Below, piece after piece: positions 1-12,639 of a DNA stretch of 64,000 nucleotides. How positions within the stretch are numbered: the stretch's first letter is position 1; every line of letters starts with the position of its first letter. A program made the translations under genes and the position numbers. Under the pieces are notes generated by a model. It did no database searches and had not been told where the DNA came from. It saw only the letters and a list, made by a program, of their open reading frames with translations. The DNA comes from Plasmodium malariae (taxonomy: Eukaryota; Apicomplexa; Aconoidasida; Haemosporida; Plasmodiidae): contig NC_041783.1 of NCBI RefSeq assembly GCF_900090045.1, positions 1,018,001 through 1,082,000 of the forward strand. Reading direction: 5' to 3'.

Positions 1-308
1 AGTTGGAAAATACAAATAATAATTTATGTCTTATTAAAAAAAAGAATTCAAAAAATTATAATGAGCAAAATAAAAAATTACATAAAACTGATTTTTCAAC
101 AATGGAAAGTATGAACACACGATATAAATATGACAATTTAGATAAAAATAACACTTTGACTTATTTTACGAATATAAATAGAAAGGAAAAATTAAACAAT
201 AATGAAGAATACTCAAAGGAAGGTCCCTCATCCTACAGCATAAAAAGAGAAAGCAGTTTTTTTAATAATAATATTAATAATAATATTAATAATAATATTA
301 ATATTAAT

Positions 309-386
<78 letters not shown>

Positions 387-2813
387 GATATTAGTAACAG
401 TGTTTTATTTTTAAATAAAGAAGAAAAAGACCTTATTGAAGAAAAAATGGGTATTTTAAATGTTAATTTTCAAAACAGTTCAAAACATTATGAAAATTTC
501 AGGAAAAATACAGTAGATATTTCAAATAGTATTCAAGAGAGTGATAATTTTAACTGTGAACATTCCATATATACAAATAATAACAAAGGAATAGATATTA
601 GAGAAATTATTAAGAACAATAAAACAAGAATAGAAAATTTGTATGATAATGAAGTAAGTCAAAATGAGTCATATATAAATGGTAATAAAAATGCAAATGA
701 AAATGCAAATGTTAATGCTAATGTTAATGCTAATGTTAATGTAAATGTGAATAAGTGTAATAATAAAATAAATGATCATATGGAGTTGCATAAACATTCC
801 CGTTGTGCGTTAAACAAATTTGATAATTTTTATAATTCTGAAAGTGATATTTCTTACTCCATTAATTCGTATAACGACGAAATGGAGAATAAAAAAAACA
901 TAATTAGTTGTTCATTAGATAGTTTTAATGAAGAATTTGACAACCCTATTTCAGTACCTTCACCAGCAGCTTCCTTTTTTTCTGGTATCAGTTTATGTTC
1001 TTCTGTACATAACGAAAATGTAAATGAACAAAATTCTTTTAGTTTGACAGACAATCAAATTAATGTAAGATCAACACAAAATAATAGTTCGGATGATAAA
1101 AGGAATTATTATGTTAGAGATCATAATGACGGAAGTGATTATCTTCAAAGAGGTCATTTACTCAATAATAATAGTAGAATGATTAATGCATATAATTGTA
1201 GTGGCAATAATAAAATAAATACAAATATAAATTCGCTAAACTACGATAATACAGATTTTAATATGCACAAAATGGGGAACAACATAAACAAAAAGGGTAA
1301 CATATACAATGAGGGAAATAACACACACGAACATTACAACGAGCAGCACAAAAAAAACATAAGTGATAATTCTTTTGGTGATCCTAGTCTCATTAGTAAA
1401 AAAATATATGACGACAAATCATTTTCCTATCTGCATCACTGTCCAAAACAAAATGACAACTCAAGTTGTAGTGACGAGTTAATCAACTTAAAAAAAAAAA
1501 ATTATCATGAGACAAATGATATGCCGCAAGTAATATTAGATAAAAAATATATAAATGTGAATAACATACATAGGAATAATAACGACATACTTATAAGTAA
1601 AAAAATAAATATGCTTGATGATACATTGAGTGAAAGTAGTGTATATAATAAAAAAAGTATAAATAATAGTATTTTAACGAATAATATAAAAAATGTAGAT
1701 AAAAATTTAATATATGAGAATAATAATATTATCATGCCAAAGGCATATCAAGAGATGTATCATAGTAATAATTGTGATTTTATGAAAATGAATAATTTAC
1801 CTGATACGTTAAGAAATAATAATATGATGAATTTAAAGGATCCAAACTGGAACAATAATAGTTGTAACAGCAATAATAACAATAGTAAACAATTGGAGAA
1901 TAAAAAAAAATTGACCCACAAAATAGTTAACACTTTAGAAATAAAAGAAACGAAAATAAAAACAAAACAGGGTGTATTTGAAATAACGTGTGGTGGAGAA
2001 GTGTTGTTTACATTTTTAGGAAGATCAGAAATTAAAGAATATAAAAATGTGAAAAAAGAAAAAAACATTAATATAGACATCACAAAACCAAGAGAATTAC
2101 TTTTTATGATTGAAATAAACGGTATAAATATCAAAATAAAAGACGTTCTAATGAATATTATTTTAGATTTCTACAATTTATTTGAAGAAGAATTACCAAA
2201 GGCACACAAAGCAAGATATGAATATGCATATGATGTAGTAGAAACTTTAAAAAAACATACTCCTAAAATATCTCTAACAAAAAAGTGGTTAGGTATATAT
2301 AACTTAATGAGTAATGGAAGTACCCCTGATTTTATTGCATCATTAACAAACAACATTTTTATTGAAAAAATTGAAATTAAAGAATACCATGTAACATTTA
2401 TCTTGAAAGATAGAAATACAATAACCTTACATATCGATGATTTAAATGGAATAACTACAAAATTTACGAAACAAATAGCAGATAAGAAAGAAAAAAATAA
2501 TGATCACAAACATGGGGATACCAAAGATACCGATGAATTGTTTAAAGAACTAACAGGAGATAATGAAGATGTAAAAGTTATTTTATTAAATTTACAGAAA
2601 TTGCTAAAAAAGACAGGAATATCAATTGATATAATTATTCAAAATTGGTGTAATACTTTACAAGCTTATTCACAGTGTCTTCGTTTGTTAACAAAAGGAA
2701 ACGCTGAGTATACGTTGAAACTGAAGAAGGTGTTGGCAAACATAACAGAAAGGACTGAAATTCACAAGAGGCATATCTACTTTTCCATATTTCCCATAAT
2801 AATTGAAGAGTGA
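1..2813 (+). CDS. Asn-rich protein with C-terminal PLK4-type cryptic polo-box-like region (5' partial)
   Basis: The frame is open from the left edge with no convincing start, so this is the 3' part of a larger gene or a last exon; the stop is TGA at 2811-2813. Residues are numbered from nt 3. Residues ~1-640 are low complexity: an Asn run from AAT/AAC repeats (~265-385) and short Asn-Ala/Asn-Val repeats (~690-760). Residues ~645-936 are compact and conserved-looking. They contain IKTKQGVFEI..GGEVLFTF, then LPKAHKARYEYAYDVVETL, KHTPKISL and NLMSNGSTPDF, and end in FPIII. The order and spacing of these blocks resemble my recollection of the tandem PB1-PB2 cassette of PLK4/SAK, which dimerises the kinase and docks it on centriole scaffolds. 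No kinase domain is visible here; one could lie upstream of the window. Function in basal-body biogenesis is inference. That the gene is real is very likely; the polo-box assignment is moderately likely. Confidence 0.7.
265..385 (+). repeat. AAT/AAC trinucleotide microsatellite encoding poly-Asn
   Basis: AAT-rich repeat, interrupted at its start by ATT codons and ending in AAC, read in frame as a long asparagine run inside the first gene. Such runs are typical of Plasmodium proteins and are normally polymorphic in length. Confidence 0.9.
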
Positions 2814-4010
2814 GAAAAAGTCGTATTTCTGTGACGAAGTTCCTTTATCCCCTTGCTTCCTTTTTGCTAGTACCTACATGTCTATCCATCCATTTGTCAG
2901 TGTATTTATCATTGTGTTTATTAGTATATTTGTTGCTAGACTTATCACTATGCTTATAGTTATGTTTATCAACTTATCCATGAATGTGCTTCTATTAATG
3001 TGTCTACCTATGTGTGTATCAATATATTCATTCTACAAATATCCATATCAGCGTGTTTAATCTATCTTTTTTACCCATCTATATACATATGTTTGCACTT
3101 GCATATAAGAAGATTTTTTTTTTTTTATATATATATATACATCCCTTACTTCTTATCAAGTTCATGTGTCCCTTTGTCTTAACACATAAGTACATTTATT
3201 CACATACGTGCATATATTTGTACCACTTTTGTCCCAGTAATATTTTTTAAGTAAAAAAGAGGAAATATTGAATCTATAATATCACCTATTTTACATTTTA
3301 AATATTTTTTTTTTTTACACATTGTTTTAGTTAACCCTTTTATGAAATTCTCCCCTTTCAAATAAGTGAACATAATATATAATTCACATTTTAATAAAAT
3401 TGATTAACTTCGTTTCGTTTATTCCTAAAATTTTTATTTTTCTGCAATGTGCAAATTTTCTTATAAAAAAGTAAAAATTAAAAATGTAATAAAGTACATA
3501 CGAAGTAGTTGAAAAAATAAAAAAATAAAAATAAAAATAGCCTTTTTGAGAGCTGTCAATGGAAAATAATAAAGAGGTGCAAAAAAAAAAAAAAAAAAGA
3601 TAGAATAACAGTTTGAGCATGGTCCTTTTTTAAATTATTTTAATTTTTCATTTTTTCATTTTTCCGTTTATTTTTTTATTTTTTCTCTTATAATGAATAA
3701 GCATACAAAGCAAAATTGATAAATAAAATTACTAAAATGAATATCAGGCAAAAAAAAAAAAAAAAAAAAGAGATATAAATATTACAAGAATAATTTCCTT
3801 CCTAATTTAGTAAAAAATAGATCATAATTTGAAATATAAAAAAGTAAGAATAAAAGAATAAGAGAAAAAAAGTTAAAAAGTAAAATATTTAAAAAAAAAA
3901 AAAAAAATTCTATACAGTCGTTGTATACGCTGTTTCACCTGGAGTCATTTTCTTTTAAATAAATTGATGTCTATACTCAAGTGAAAAAAGAAATTTGTGT
4001 ATTGGAAAAG
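2814..4010. other. Intergenic region, tandem genes (3' UTR plus promoter of next gene)
   Basis: About 1.2 kb of AT-rich sequence with long T and A homopolymers (for example near 3580-3600, 3750-3770 and 3890-3907). The short open frames here are tyrosine/isoleucine/phenylalanine-rich by-products of AT composition. It presumably holds the 3' UTR of the first gene and the promoter and 5' UTR of the CFAP65-like gene; no specific motif was recognised. Confidence 0.6.
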
Positions 4011-7000
4011 ATGGAAAACTGTAGAATGTACGGCCTAGAATTTTCCCCGTCAATAGAATTTAATAATTATGAGGGAGGTGTAAAAGTAACAAAAAAGTTA
4101 AATATAAAAAATACAACTAAGAATATAGTGAGGTTTCGATTTTTATTTCAAATAAGTTCCTATTTTACTTACCCATTGCAAGAAATAGAAAATATTAGTC
4201 CTGGTTTAAGTAAAAATTATTTCATAAGTTTTCTGAACCCCTTAAATGATTTTCAAACAATTTGTGAGACATTAAATATATTAATAATAGAAGACAAACA
4301 GAAAGAAAAAAAAATATCTATAAAACTAACTGCTACTCCTTTAAAATGTGATGTAATTTTTTCATCGGTATTAAACTTTAACGAAATGGTAATAAAGCAA
4401 AAAACTATAGAAGAAATGGAGATAAAAAATCAAGGTACATTAAATACTGTCATCAAATTATCACATAAAAATATATCAAAAGACGAAAAAAAAAAAATAA
4501 AAATAAAAATAGAACCATCTCAATTTATTTTAAAAGCTAATCAAAAACAGTCAATACATATAAACATATATTCAGAAGTACCTCGAAAATATAAGGAATA
4601 CATATCATGTTCTATCATTGAAATACCGAAACAAATAGAAAAACATGTTTTTTCTGAGGAAATTGATAAATCAAATAGGACTATGAATCCTTATGAGAAT
4701 GAAGAGAAAACTATAAATGATATTATTCAAAGATTAAATCAAGAAAATGTACAAGTTCGTTTAATAAAAAAAAAAATTGAGATGAATTGGGTTTCTGTGC
4801 TACCACAAATTAATATATTATGGAAAGAAAATGGGGAAATATTTAAAAAAAGTATAATCAATTTTGGTCAAATAACTCTAGGTCAAAAAATTACTAAAAC
4901 CATCATCTTGCAGAATCTCACAGGTGCTCCGATTAAAGTCGAGGTAATTACAGCCTTTGCACTATGGGCACAGCATTCACGGCCACGTGATGCATATGTA
5001 CATATATATATATATATATATATGTACATATGCATAGATTCGCGAATATATTTAGACTTATACATCCATGTAGATATACATTTATATACATACATATATA
5101 TATATATGTATGTGTACTCACGTAAACATGCTCGTGCAAAGCTCTATTTTTTTCTTGAATAATTTTTTCTCTTTCACGTCCTTTTCATTCTGTAAACTTC
5201 ACCTCTTCCTTTTTTTCAACGTGTTATTTACTCATTTTCACATTTCCATATTCTCCTTTTTTAAAAGGTTAAAAAGCACAAAGAAAATAACATTTTTACC
5301 ATTTTAAATGAAAAGTTTACAATGAAGGGAAAAACTAATGAAGAAATTATTTTAAACATAAACGGACACAGCCCCGTTAATCAGTACACTGAGATAATTC
5401 AATTTAAAGCATGCAATGATTATTGCATAGAACTATTTCTAATTTGTGAAATTAAAGATATAAAATTGTATTTCTCAAAAATACTTTATCAGTTTGAAAA
5501 TATGAAATTAGGAGATACAGCTAATGATAAAATTATCATACGAAATGAAGAAAACATAGATCTAGATGTAGAATGTATAAGCACAGGATCATTTTTTAAT
5601 ATAAACAATAAAAGATTTATTATAAAGAAAAATAGTTTTTATTCTATAAATTTAACATGTGATTGTATTTACCCTATAAATGTTTATAAAAGATTGTATT
5701 TTTTAGTTCACCTAAATAAACAAATCTTTTATATAGATGTAATCTGTAATTTTTCTATAAATTATAAAATGTGTCCTCTTTCTATGCATCATATATATAG
5801 ATATAAACAATTAATATATGATAAACAAACCTTATACAACTCTTATTATGAAAAAAAGGAATATATCGATATTTGGGATTTTCCAGTCGAATATGATTCT
5901 TATCAGGATTCCTCATATGAAATATTAAATGAAATAATGGACCTAAATGAAAAGTAGCTTTCGTTTTTTTTTTCTTTTTTTTAAACCATTAGTGGATGCT
6001 CATCTCTTAGTATTTCTTCAACACATCGTCTCTATGTTTTATGTGTTAATGTGCATTTACACGTGCATATATGTATATATATATACGGGCAAACATACGT
6101 ATATACATAAATGCATGCATAGCTATATACAGAGTATGTTATTTTTTAAGGGATGTATTTGCAGTTCCTACGGAGTTAGAAGTTTTAGAATTCGAAGAAA
6201 AGGATTTAATGATCATAAACAAAACACCAATAGAATATACATGCGTATGGTCAAATGCTTTAGGTGTAAATAGAAAGAAATCAAGTATTTTTGTAGTAAC
6301 ACCTTCAGAAGCAAAACTGTTACCTTTCGGTTATCTGATATTTAGGTATCCATCAGGAGATTCATTGCATAGACCCTTTTTTGTCAACATATGGGCATAC
6401 ATGCATATGTGCATACATACACGTATGCACACATACATACCACTCATAATTTCAGTATGTTTTTCTTTTTCTATTTCGTTCCCTTAATGAGTATATTTTA
6501 ACTCCTCATTTTTTAAGAGTTAAAAACGTAAAAAGCCTAAAGGAAAAATATACTCGAGAAGTATGCGAATGCATTGTATTCCCTTCTAATAACAAAGATT
6601 ATACAAAGTGCAATAGTAAAACATTATTACCACCCATATTTTTATATGTTACTGTTTACCAATTCAAGATCAAATATTTATGTGAGACGGAAAATGTAGC
6701 TCACAGTTTATTTTTCTTTCCAAAACATATTTCATTCTTAAACATGATTGAAGAAGAAAACACGTATGCTATTGCTAAATTTGAAAATAGCACCGATAAT
6801 ACCCAAATCATCGATTTTACACAATTCAAAAGTGATGTTGAAAGCATAAGGTAAAGACGGAAGTGCAAAAAAAAGAATAATACATAATATAAAATAATAT
6901 GGCATAATATAATAATGTAAGATATAGCATAATATAGTAAGATATTATGTAATAAAAAATTGTAAATACAACTATTTAAAATTTTTTAATTTTTTCATTT

Positions 7001-10000
7001 ATTTTGTAGAGTATATCCCCTGATAAACTATATACCTAAAAAAAGTTTTTTAAATGTAGTTATTTTTTATTCTCCAAAAAAAAGAGAATTAGCTCATTCA
7101 GAGATAAAAGTATACTACGTAGTAAACGGAATTGAGAAAAAGTATATATCTGTGTTTGTTTCACATGAAATAAATAATGTTGTGTTAAACAGAGATGACC
7201 CCAATATAGTAAGAATAATTTTTTTTTTTTTTTTTTTTTTTTAATAAATTCTAATTAGATTTCCACCGTCTGTTGCTAGTAGTGTTGTCTTCATTAATAT
7301 ATTATCATTACGCATGTTAGTATTACGCATATTATCGTTACGTTTATTACCATCATTCATATTAGCATTATTAATACCGTCAATACTAATACTACCTCTA
7401 TTTTGCTGTATTGTTTTCATCGGCTTCGTAAAGAATTTACCCTACGTAAGCATCGAGACAGAAAGCACTAAAAAAGTGCCAATTGAAAACATGACCGAGA
7501 GAAATGTTTTATGTTTGCTGATTAAAGAAGACGCAGATGAAATTGTTAATATTACTATAGAAGGAAAGAAAGATATTCCTGAACAAGAAAAAGACGAGGA
7601 TACTGATGAATTTGAAGACAAAGAATCAAATATAAATAAAGAATCTAGCTCGCTTATTAATAAAGAAAAAAAATATAATTTTTTCTTTTTTTGCTTACTA
7701 CCTTTTGAAAAGAAAAATTTACATATATCAGCTTTTTCCGACTTTACTCTAAGTAAATCTGTACCTTTACTTTTCACCTATGCATTATATATAAATGATA
7801 CAGATATGGAAAATAAGTTTACATATTTAAAAAAAAATATGAGAGATCATATGAAAAGTTGTAAGAAGTTCGTTATTAACGTTAATATAATAAAATGTTC
7901 CCTGACACTCCACCCTAAAATAATTGAAAGCAAACCGATAATTTGCGGAAAACAATATAACGCAAAAGTAAAGAACACAAATTTAAAAAAATTAAATAAA
8001 TCACTATAATGGAACGTATTTTGAAACATACTAGTTATACATTCTTTCTATCTTTACATATTTATTTATCCGTTCATTCGTTTATTCGTTTTTTCGTTTA
8101 TTTATTTTAGATAAGGATACATAATGAACATCCTGTGAAAGTGAACTTTAAGACTAAGGCTGAAATTGTTCAAGTAGACAACTCAAAAGTTTTCGGTATG
8201 TTGCTAATGTACATTTTAATTCATAAATTGATATAATATTTTTTCAAATTTTACTTATTTTATTTTTTTCAAAGATGAAGAGGAAATTAAAGAGGCAGGA
8301 AAGGACATAATAATGAAGAAGAATGAAGACGTAATAAATGCCTTTTCAGATAAATATTTCTATGTTAGTTTTAATACTAAGAGAAAGGGGCGTTTCATTT
8401 ACCGATTTTTCACCATTGTGGGAGGTAATATATAAAATACAATTCACATAATTATATACGTATGGGAAAATTATATATGATATATTTCTTTCAAGTTAAC
8501 AAAAACGATATTTAAAATGTTCATTTTTGTAGAAAAAAAGTATAAAAAAAAAAAAAAAAAATAACGGAAGAGGAAGAAGGAGAAATAAATAAACAAAGAA
8601 AGAAATAAAGAAAGGGAAATATAAAAAAAAAAAAAAAAGATTACACCCTATGCAATAATAATACATAAATATATATGTACATAAAATAAAATAAGCTTTT
8701 GTATTATTTGCTATCCTTCCAGGTGTTCTGTTGATATAATTGTTAACGTGGTTATGCCTTATTTTCAAATTATTGACATAGACAATTTTAAAACCCCAAC
8801 ATCTATATATTGGAATATGATTTCTGCAGACAAAATTAATGAGTATACTTTTACTGTAAATATGTTTGATCATTATATTTTTACAACAGTATTCGTAATA
8901 ATAAGTCTATCCTTATTTATACAATTAGTTTTTTTTTTTTTTTTTGCAATTAAAATAATATGTTGTAGATATTTAAAAGATAATATTTCCAAAGTAGACA
9001 TAGAATACAAGAAAAACCAAGGGATGCAGAATATGAAAAAGTTGTTCAATCAATTTAATTATATAGAATTTAACATTGGAAATAATATGCTAAATGAAAT
9101 AACAAGAGTAAATATAGTTTTGTACAATCCACTGGACACATCACTAAACGTTCAGATAAATACTATAAAATCATATATTCTTCCTATTTTACCCCCTTAT
9201 GTCAAAAACCAAGAAGAAAAGGTAGAACAAACCTAGAAAAATCTTAAATTTTCACTTAACTATATGTATAAATATAGTATGTACTTATATATATATATAT
9301 ATATATGATCCGTAAATATTGACTAACTCATTTGGAAAAATTAACTTATTTTTGTTATATATTAATTTATATATGTTTATATATATATGTATATATGTTC
9401 AGCTAGCGCACATTTTGTATGTAGATAGTACGTTTTGCAATTTTATGAGATGCTTAGACAGTTGTGAGATTAATCCAACAAAATTTAAAATAAACAAAAA
9501 AGGCACAAAAATAATTACGTTGCTATATAAGAACAAATATATTGGCTTTCATAACATGCCATTAATTATTGATGTGGAAAACGGAAAAGTAGTTCCCCTG
9601 AATTTATGCTCCTTAACTTTTCACCCTAAAGTTCCCCCTATTTATCTGATGAATATAAAGGTATGAAGAAGGAGAAATATATGCATGCATACACGCATAC
9701 ATATATGTTTACATATGTTCATTTGCCTATTCATGGGTGCTCATCTCTCCATTTGCTTAGAAACTTTAAAATTCTTCTTTTTCCTAAGGATTTAAATCAC
9801 CACGTTTGGGGCTTACAAAATGAGTGTATCATAAATGTAGACCTATTAAATGATAGTGAATTAGATATATTTTATGAAATTGAACAAAACGACAATCTTA
9901 TAGTTTTAAATCCTAAAGGAATAATTAAAAGGCGAAAATATATTTCTCTCTTTATATTAATTTCAAGATTATCACCATCTATAATTAATGAAACATTGAT

Positions 10001-12560
10001 AATGAAATCGTACTTCAAACATTTGCAGAAGGATATAGTAATATAAATAAAACTCTACGTTATTTTTAACTCTTCATAAGTACATATACATATATATATT
10101 TACATATGTGTATTTTTGCATGGTAATATTATTTTTTACAGGAGTTAAATAAAATACAAATAGAGTTAAAGCTAAATAGCACATCAAATGATATATACAA
10201 AAATGCATATAAGAAAATTAACATGTTCAATAATAAATATATTATGGATTCTCAGAATCAAAACATTAAGACAAGCTGCTCACATTTTCTCCCTTCTTAT
10301 TCGTACATATACGTTCAAAATAAGTTGTTTTATATTTCTCCTAGTTCTATTAGCATTTTATACGCCCCAACCAAGTTAAAAAAAAAAACCAAAGACAAAA
10401 AAGATATGATATGTTAATATAAGATAAAGTCAAACAAAACTCAAGTTTTCGTATAAATGAATAAAAATAATAAAATTTTGTTTTTCCATTAATTTTAGCT
10501 CCTTAATCGAAAGGATTGTTATAATAAAAAATTATTCACCTTTAAAAAGTTTAAAATTCAAAATATCCAATAAAAATACGCTACCTGGAAATATTTTAAA
10601 AATATATCCACATAAAGGTTAAATGAAATAAAATAAACAATGTCCCCTTCTTTACAGTCATATTTTATCCATTTTTTTTTATTTAATTTTGTATAATTAT
10701 AGGAATTGTGGAAAGAGGTGAACAAACAATTTTGCGGTTTAGTTTTATTTTGAATGATATATTGTTAGACATTGAAGGAAATATTCAAATAGAGTTAAAG
10801 TTTATAGATGATTATTCTACCACGAAAAGTGAAAATGGGAATGTTATGTGCAACGTAGATGATTCCTTTGAAACGAATATTGGTATGTTTTAAAAAATTG
10901 TATTCATTCAAAAAGAAAAATAGAATAAGAAATAATAATAAATATAATAAATGATAAAAATTCATAATAAACATAATTAAAATACTTCCTTTTTCCCTCT
11001 ATTATTTACTATTTTGTGCTAAATAAATAGAGGAAATATATGAAGACACGAGAGGAGAAAAAAAAAAAAAGGATGCTGAAGATAAGGTTTTATCAATAAA
11101 TGAAGTTAAAAAGGAGAAAAGATTCGATGATGTGACTTTCTCACATTCCCAAAAAATATTTGAAAATATTAAAATGTTCAAATATACATATGTAATTATG
11201 ATTCAAAAATAAGAAAATACTCAATTATGTTTATTATTAGCTAACACGATATATATACATTAATTTAATGATTTGAATATACATGCGTATAATAGGCATA
11301 TATAACATATGTAAATATATTTATGTATATATATATATATATAATGCAAATAGGACAACGTTAATAGAGACATGCTTCAAAAAGCAATTAGGCGATTGTA
11401 TGGAATTAAAAATGGTATTAGAAATAGATTAAAGCTAATTTTAAGATACACACAACATTATTTTAAAGTAATATTTATAATATTAAAACAATTTTCAATT
11501 AATTAATAGAGGACACGGTGAAAAAAGACAATTTAAAAGAACCAATTAAACAAGGAATTAAAAAATATTCAAAGTATTATTTTTATATTCATGTTAAGCT
11601 ATTTACATGTAATTGTGATGATGCAATGACAAAAAAAAGTAATTTTGAGAATTTGATTCAAACAAATGTTTACCCAAAATTATTGTACTTCAAAAAGTAC
11701 ATGCATCTGCCTATGCCATTGGAGGACAAATCAAAAAGTAAAAATATTAACAAACACACACATATATATACATTGTTACAACTGCTTTAATGTCTCTACT
11801 TAACCTATTTACACACAATTCTAAGGATTTTTTAAAAGACATTATTTTGATTTCGACAAATTGGAGAAACTGAAAATTCAGAATGAAAAGGAGAAAGAAG
11901 CCCATTACAAGCAAAAATTTATATATCAGAAAAGTTGGAATATATAATATTATTCCTGCAATTTTTTTCATTTTTTTCCCTTTTTTTTTTTATACTTTTA
12001 AGCGTTGCATTACATCTTTAATATAATATTTGTAATTTTTCTGAATTTGTTTAGGGGACATATACTGTTGTATGTTTTCGGAGATGTTTAAAAGCATAAT
12101 TAAAAAACATATTAAAAAGAACTTTAAACAACTTTTTGATATAAGCGCGTGCTCAATACAAACTATTGACAGTATTTTAAAGGAAGATTTAATTGACACA
12201 ATAACAAGTTTGCTTAATACACCAAAAAAATGATAATGAATATATGCAGCAAATATAATTATAAATGTATACATACACGCATACATATGCACATATATAT
12301 GCACATATATACCCATATATGTAATAAAAGATGCAGTCGATTTAGATTATTATATTTTTTTTTTCTTTTTTTCTTTTTTTTTTTCTTTTTTCCCTCTCTC
12401 TTTATAAGGAAATAAAAAGATGGATTTAATTTCTCAAGTGGAATGTGATTACTCATTTTTGAAGCCGACGATTTTATCCCATATTTTTTCACATATATTT
12501 TCAGATATTATTAATAATCTAATAAACGAAAAAATTATGCTTGAAAAAAAGTTCGATTGA
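4011..12560 (+). CDS. CFAP65/HYDIN-like ASH-domain axonemal protein, ~21 exons
   Basis: Start: first in-frame ATG at 4011. Proposed exons: 4011-4943, 5268-5953, 6151-6345 (or 6382), 6518 (or 6492)-6850, 7010-7208, 7434-7967, 8111-8195, 8275-8424, 8723-8842, 8969-9221, 9403-9660, 9789-10037, 10142-10374, 10499-10617, 10703-10882, 11031-11191, 11354-11414, 11510-11737, 11826-11933, 12055-12207, 12409-12560. Splicing joins short open frames into ~1,800 aa. The chain repeats beta-sandwich signatures of the ASH/MSP/PapD-like superfamily: a short strand, FGQITLGQKITKTIILQN, later IRIHNEHPVKVNFKTK, and VTP..A.LLPFG. Multi-ASH proteins of this kind (CFAP65, HYDIN, CFAP47) build the ciliary central apparatus; in Plasmodium the only axoneme is in the male gamete. 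The exact family is uncertain. All junctions keep phase except exon 8 to 9, which is one base out. The last exon uses a weak donor at 12208 and is less certain. The gene ends only ~80 bp from a convergent neighbour. Confidence 0.65.
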
Positions 12561-12639
12561 AAAATTTCACAAATTAAAACTTTTACATAGCTAAGTAACA
12601 CAGAAAAAAAAAAAAATTCTTTTATCATATTTGAAAATG

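Noticed and set aside
690..760. Asn-Ala-Asn-Val type repeats recalling the circumsporozoite protein repeat region
   Set aside because: Only a few units inside a general Asn-rich stretch, no Pro, no signal peptide or thrombospondin domain; simple AAT-based low complexity.
7314..7433. Hydrophobic leader at the start of a frame (possible signal peptide gene)
   Set aside because: It precedes the splice acceptor at 7432-7433; exon 6 starts at 7434 in phase with exon 5, so the hydrophobic part is intronic.
8843..8968. Apparent transmembrane helix in the CFAP65-like gene
   Set aside because: Better explained as an intron: donor GT at 8843 and acceptor AG at 8967-8968 keep phase and join KINE to YLKDN, removing the Phe/Ile-rich stretch encoded by T-tracts.
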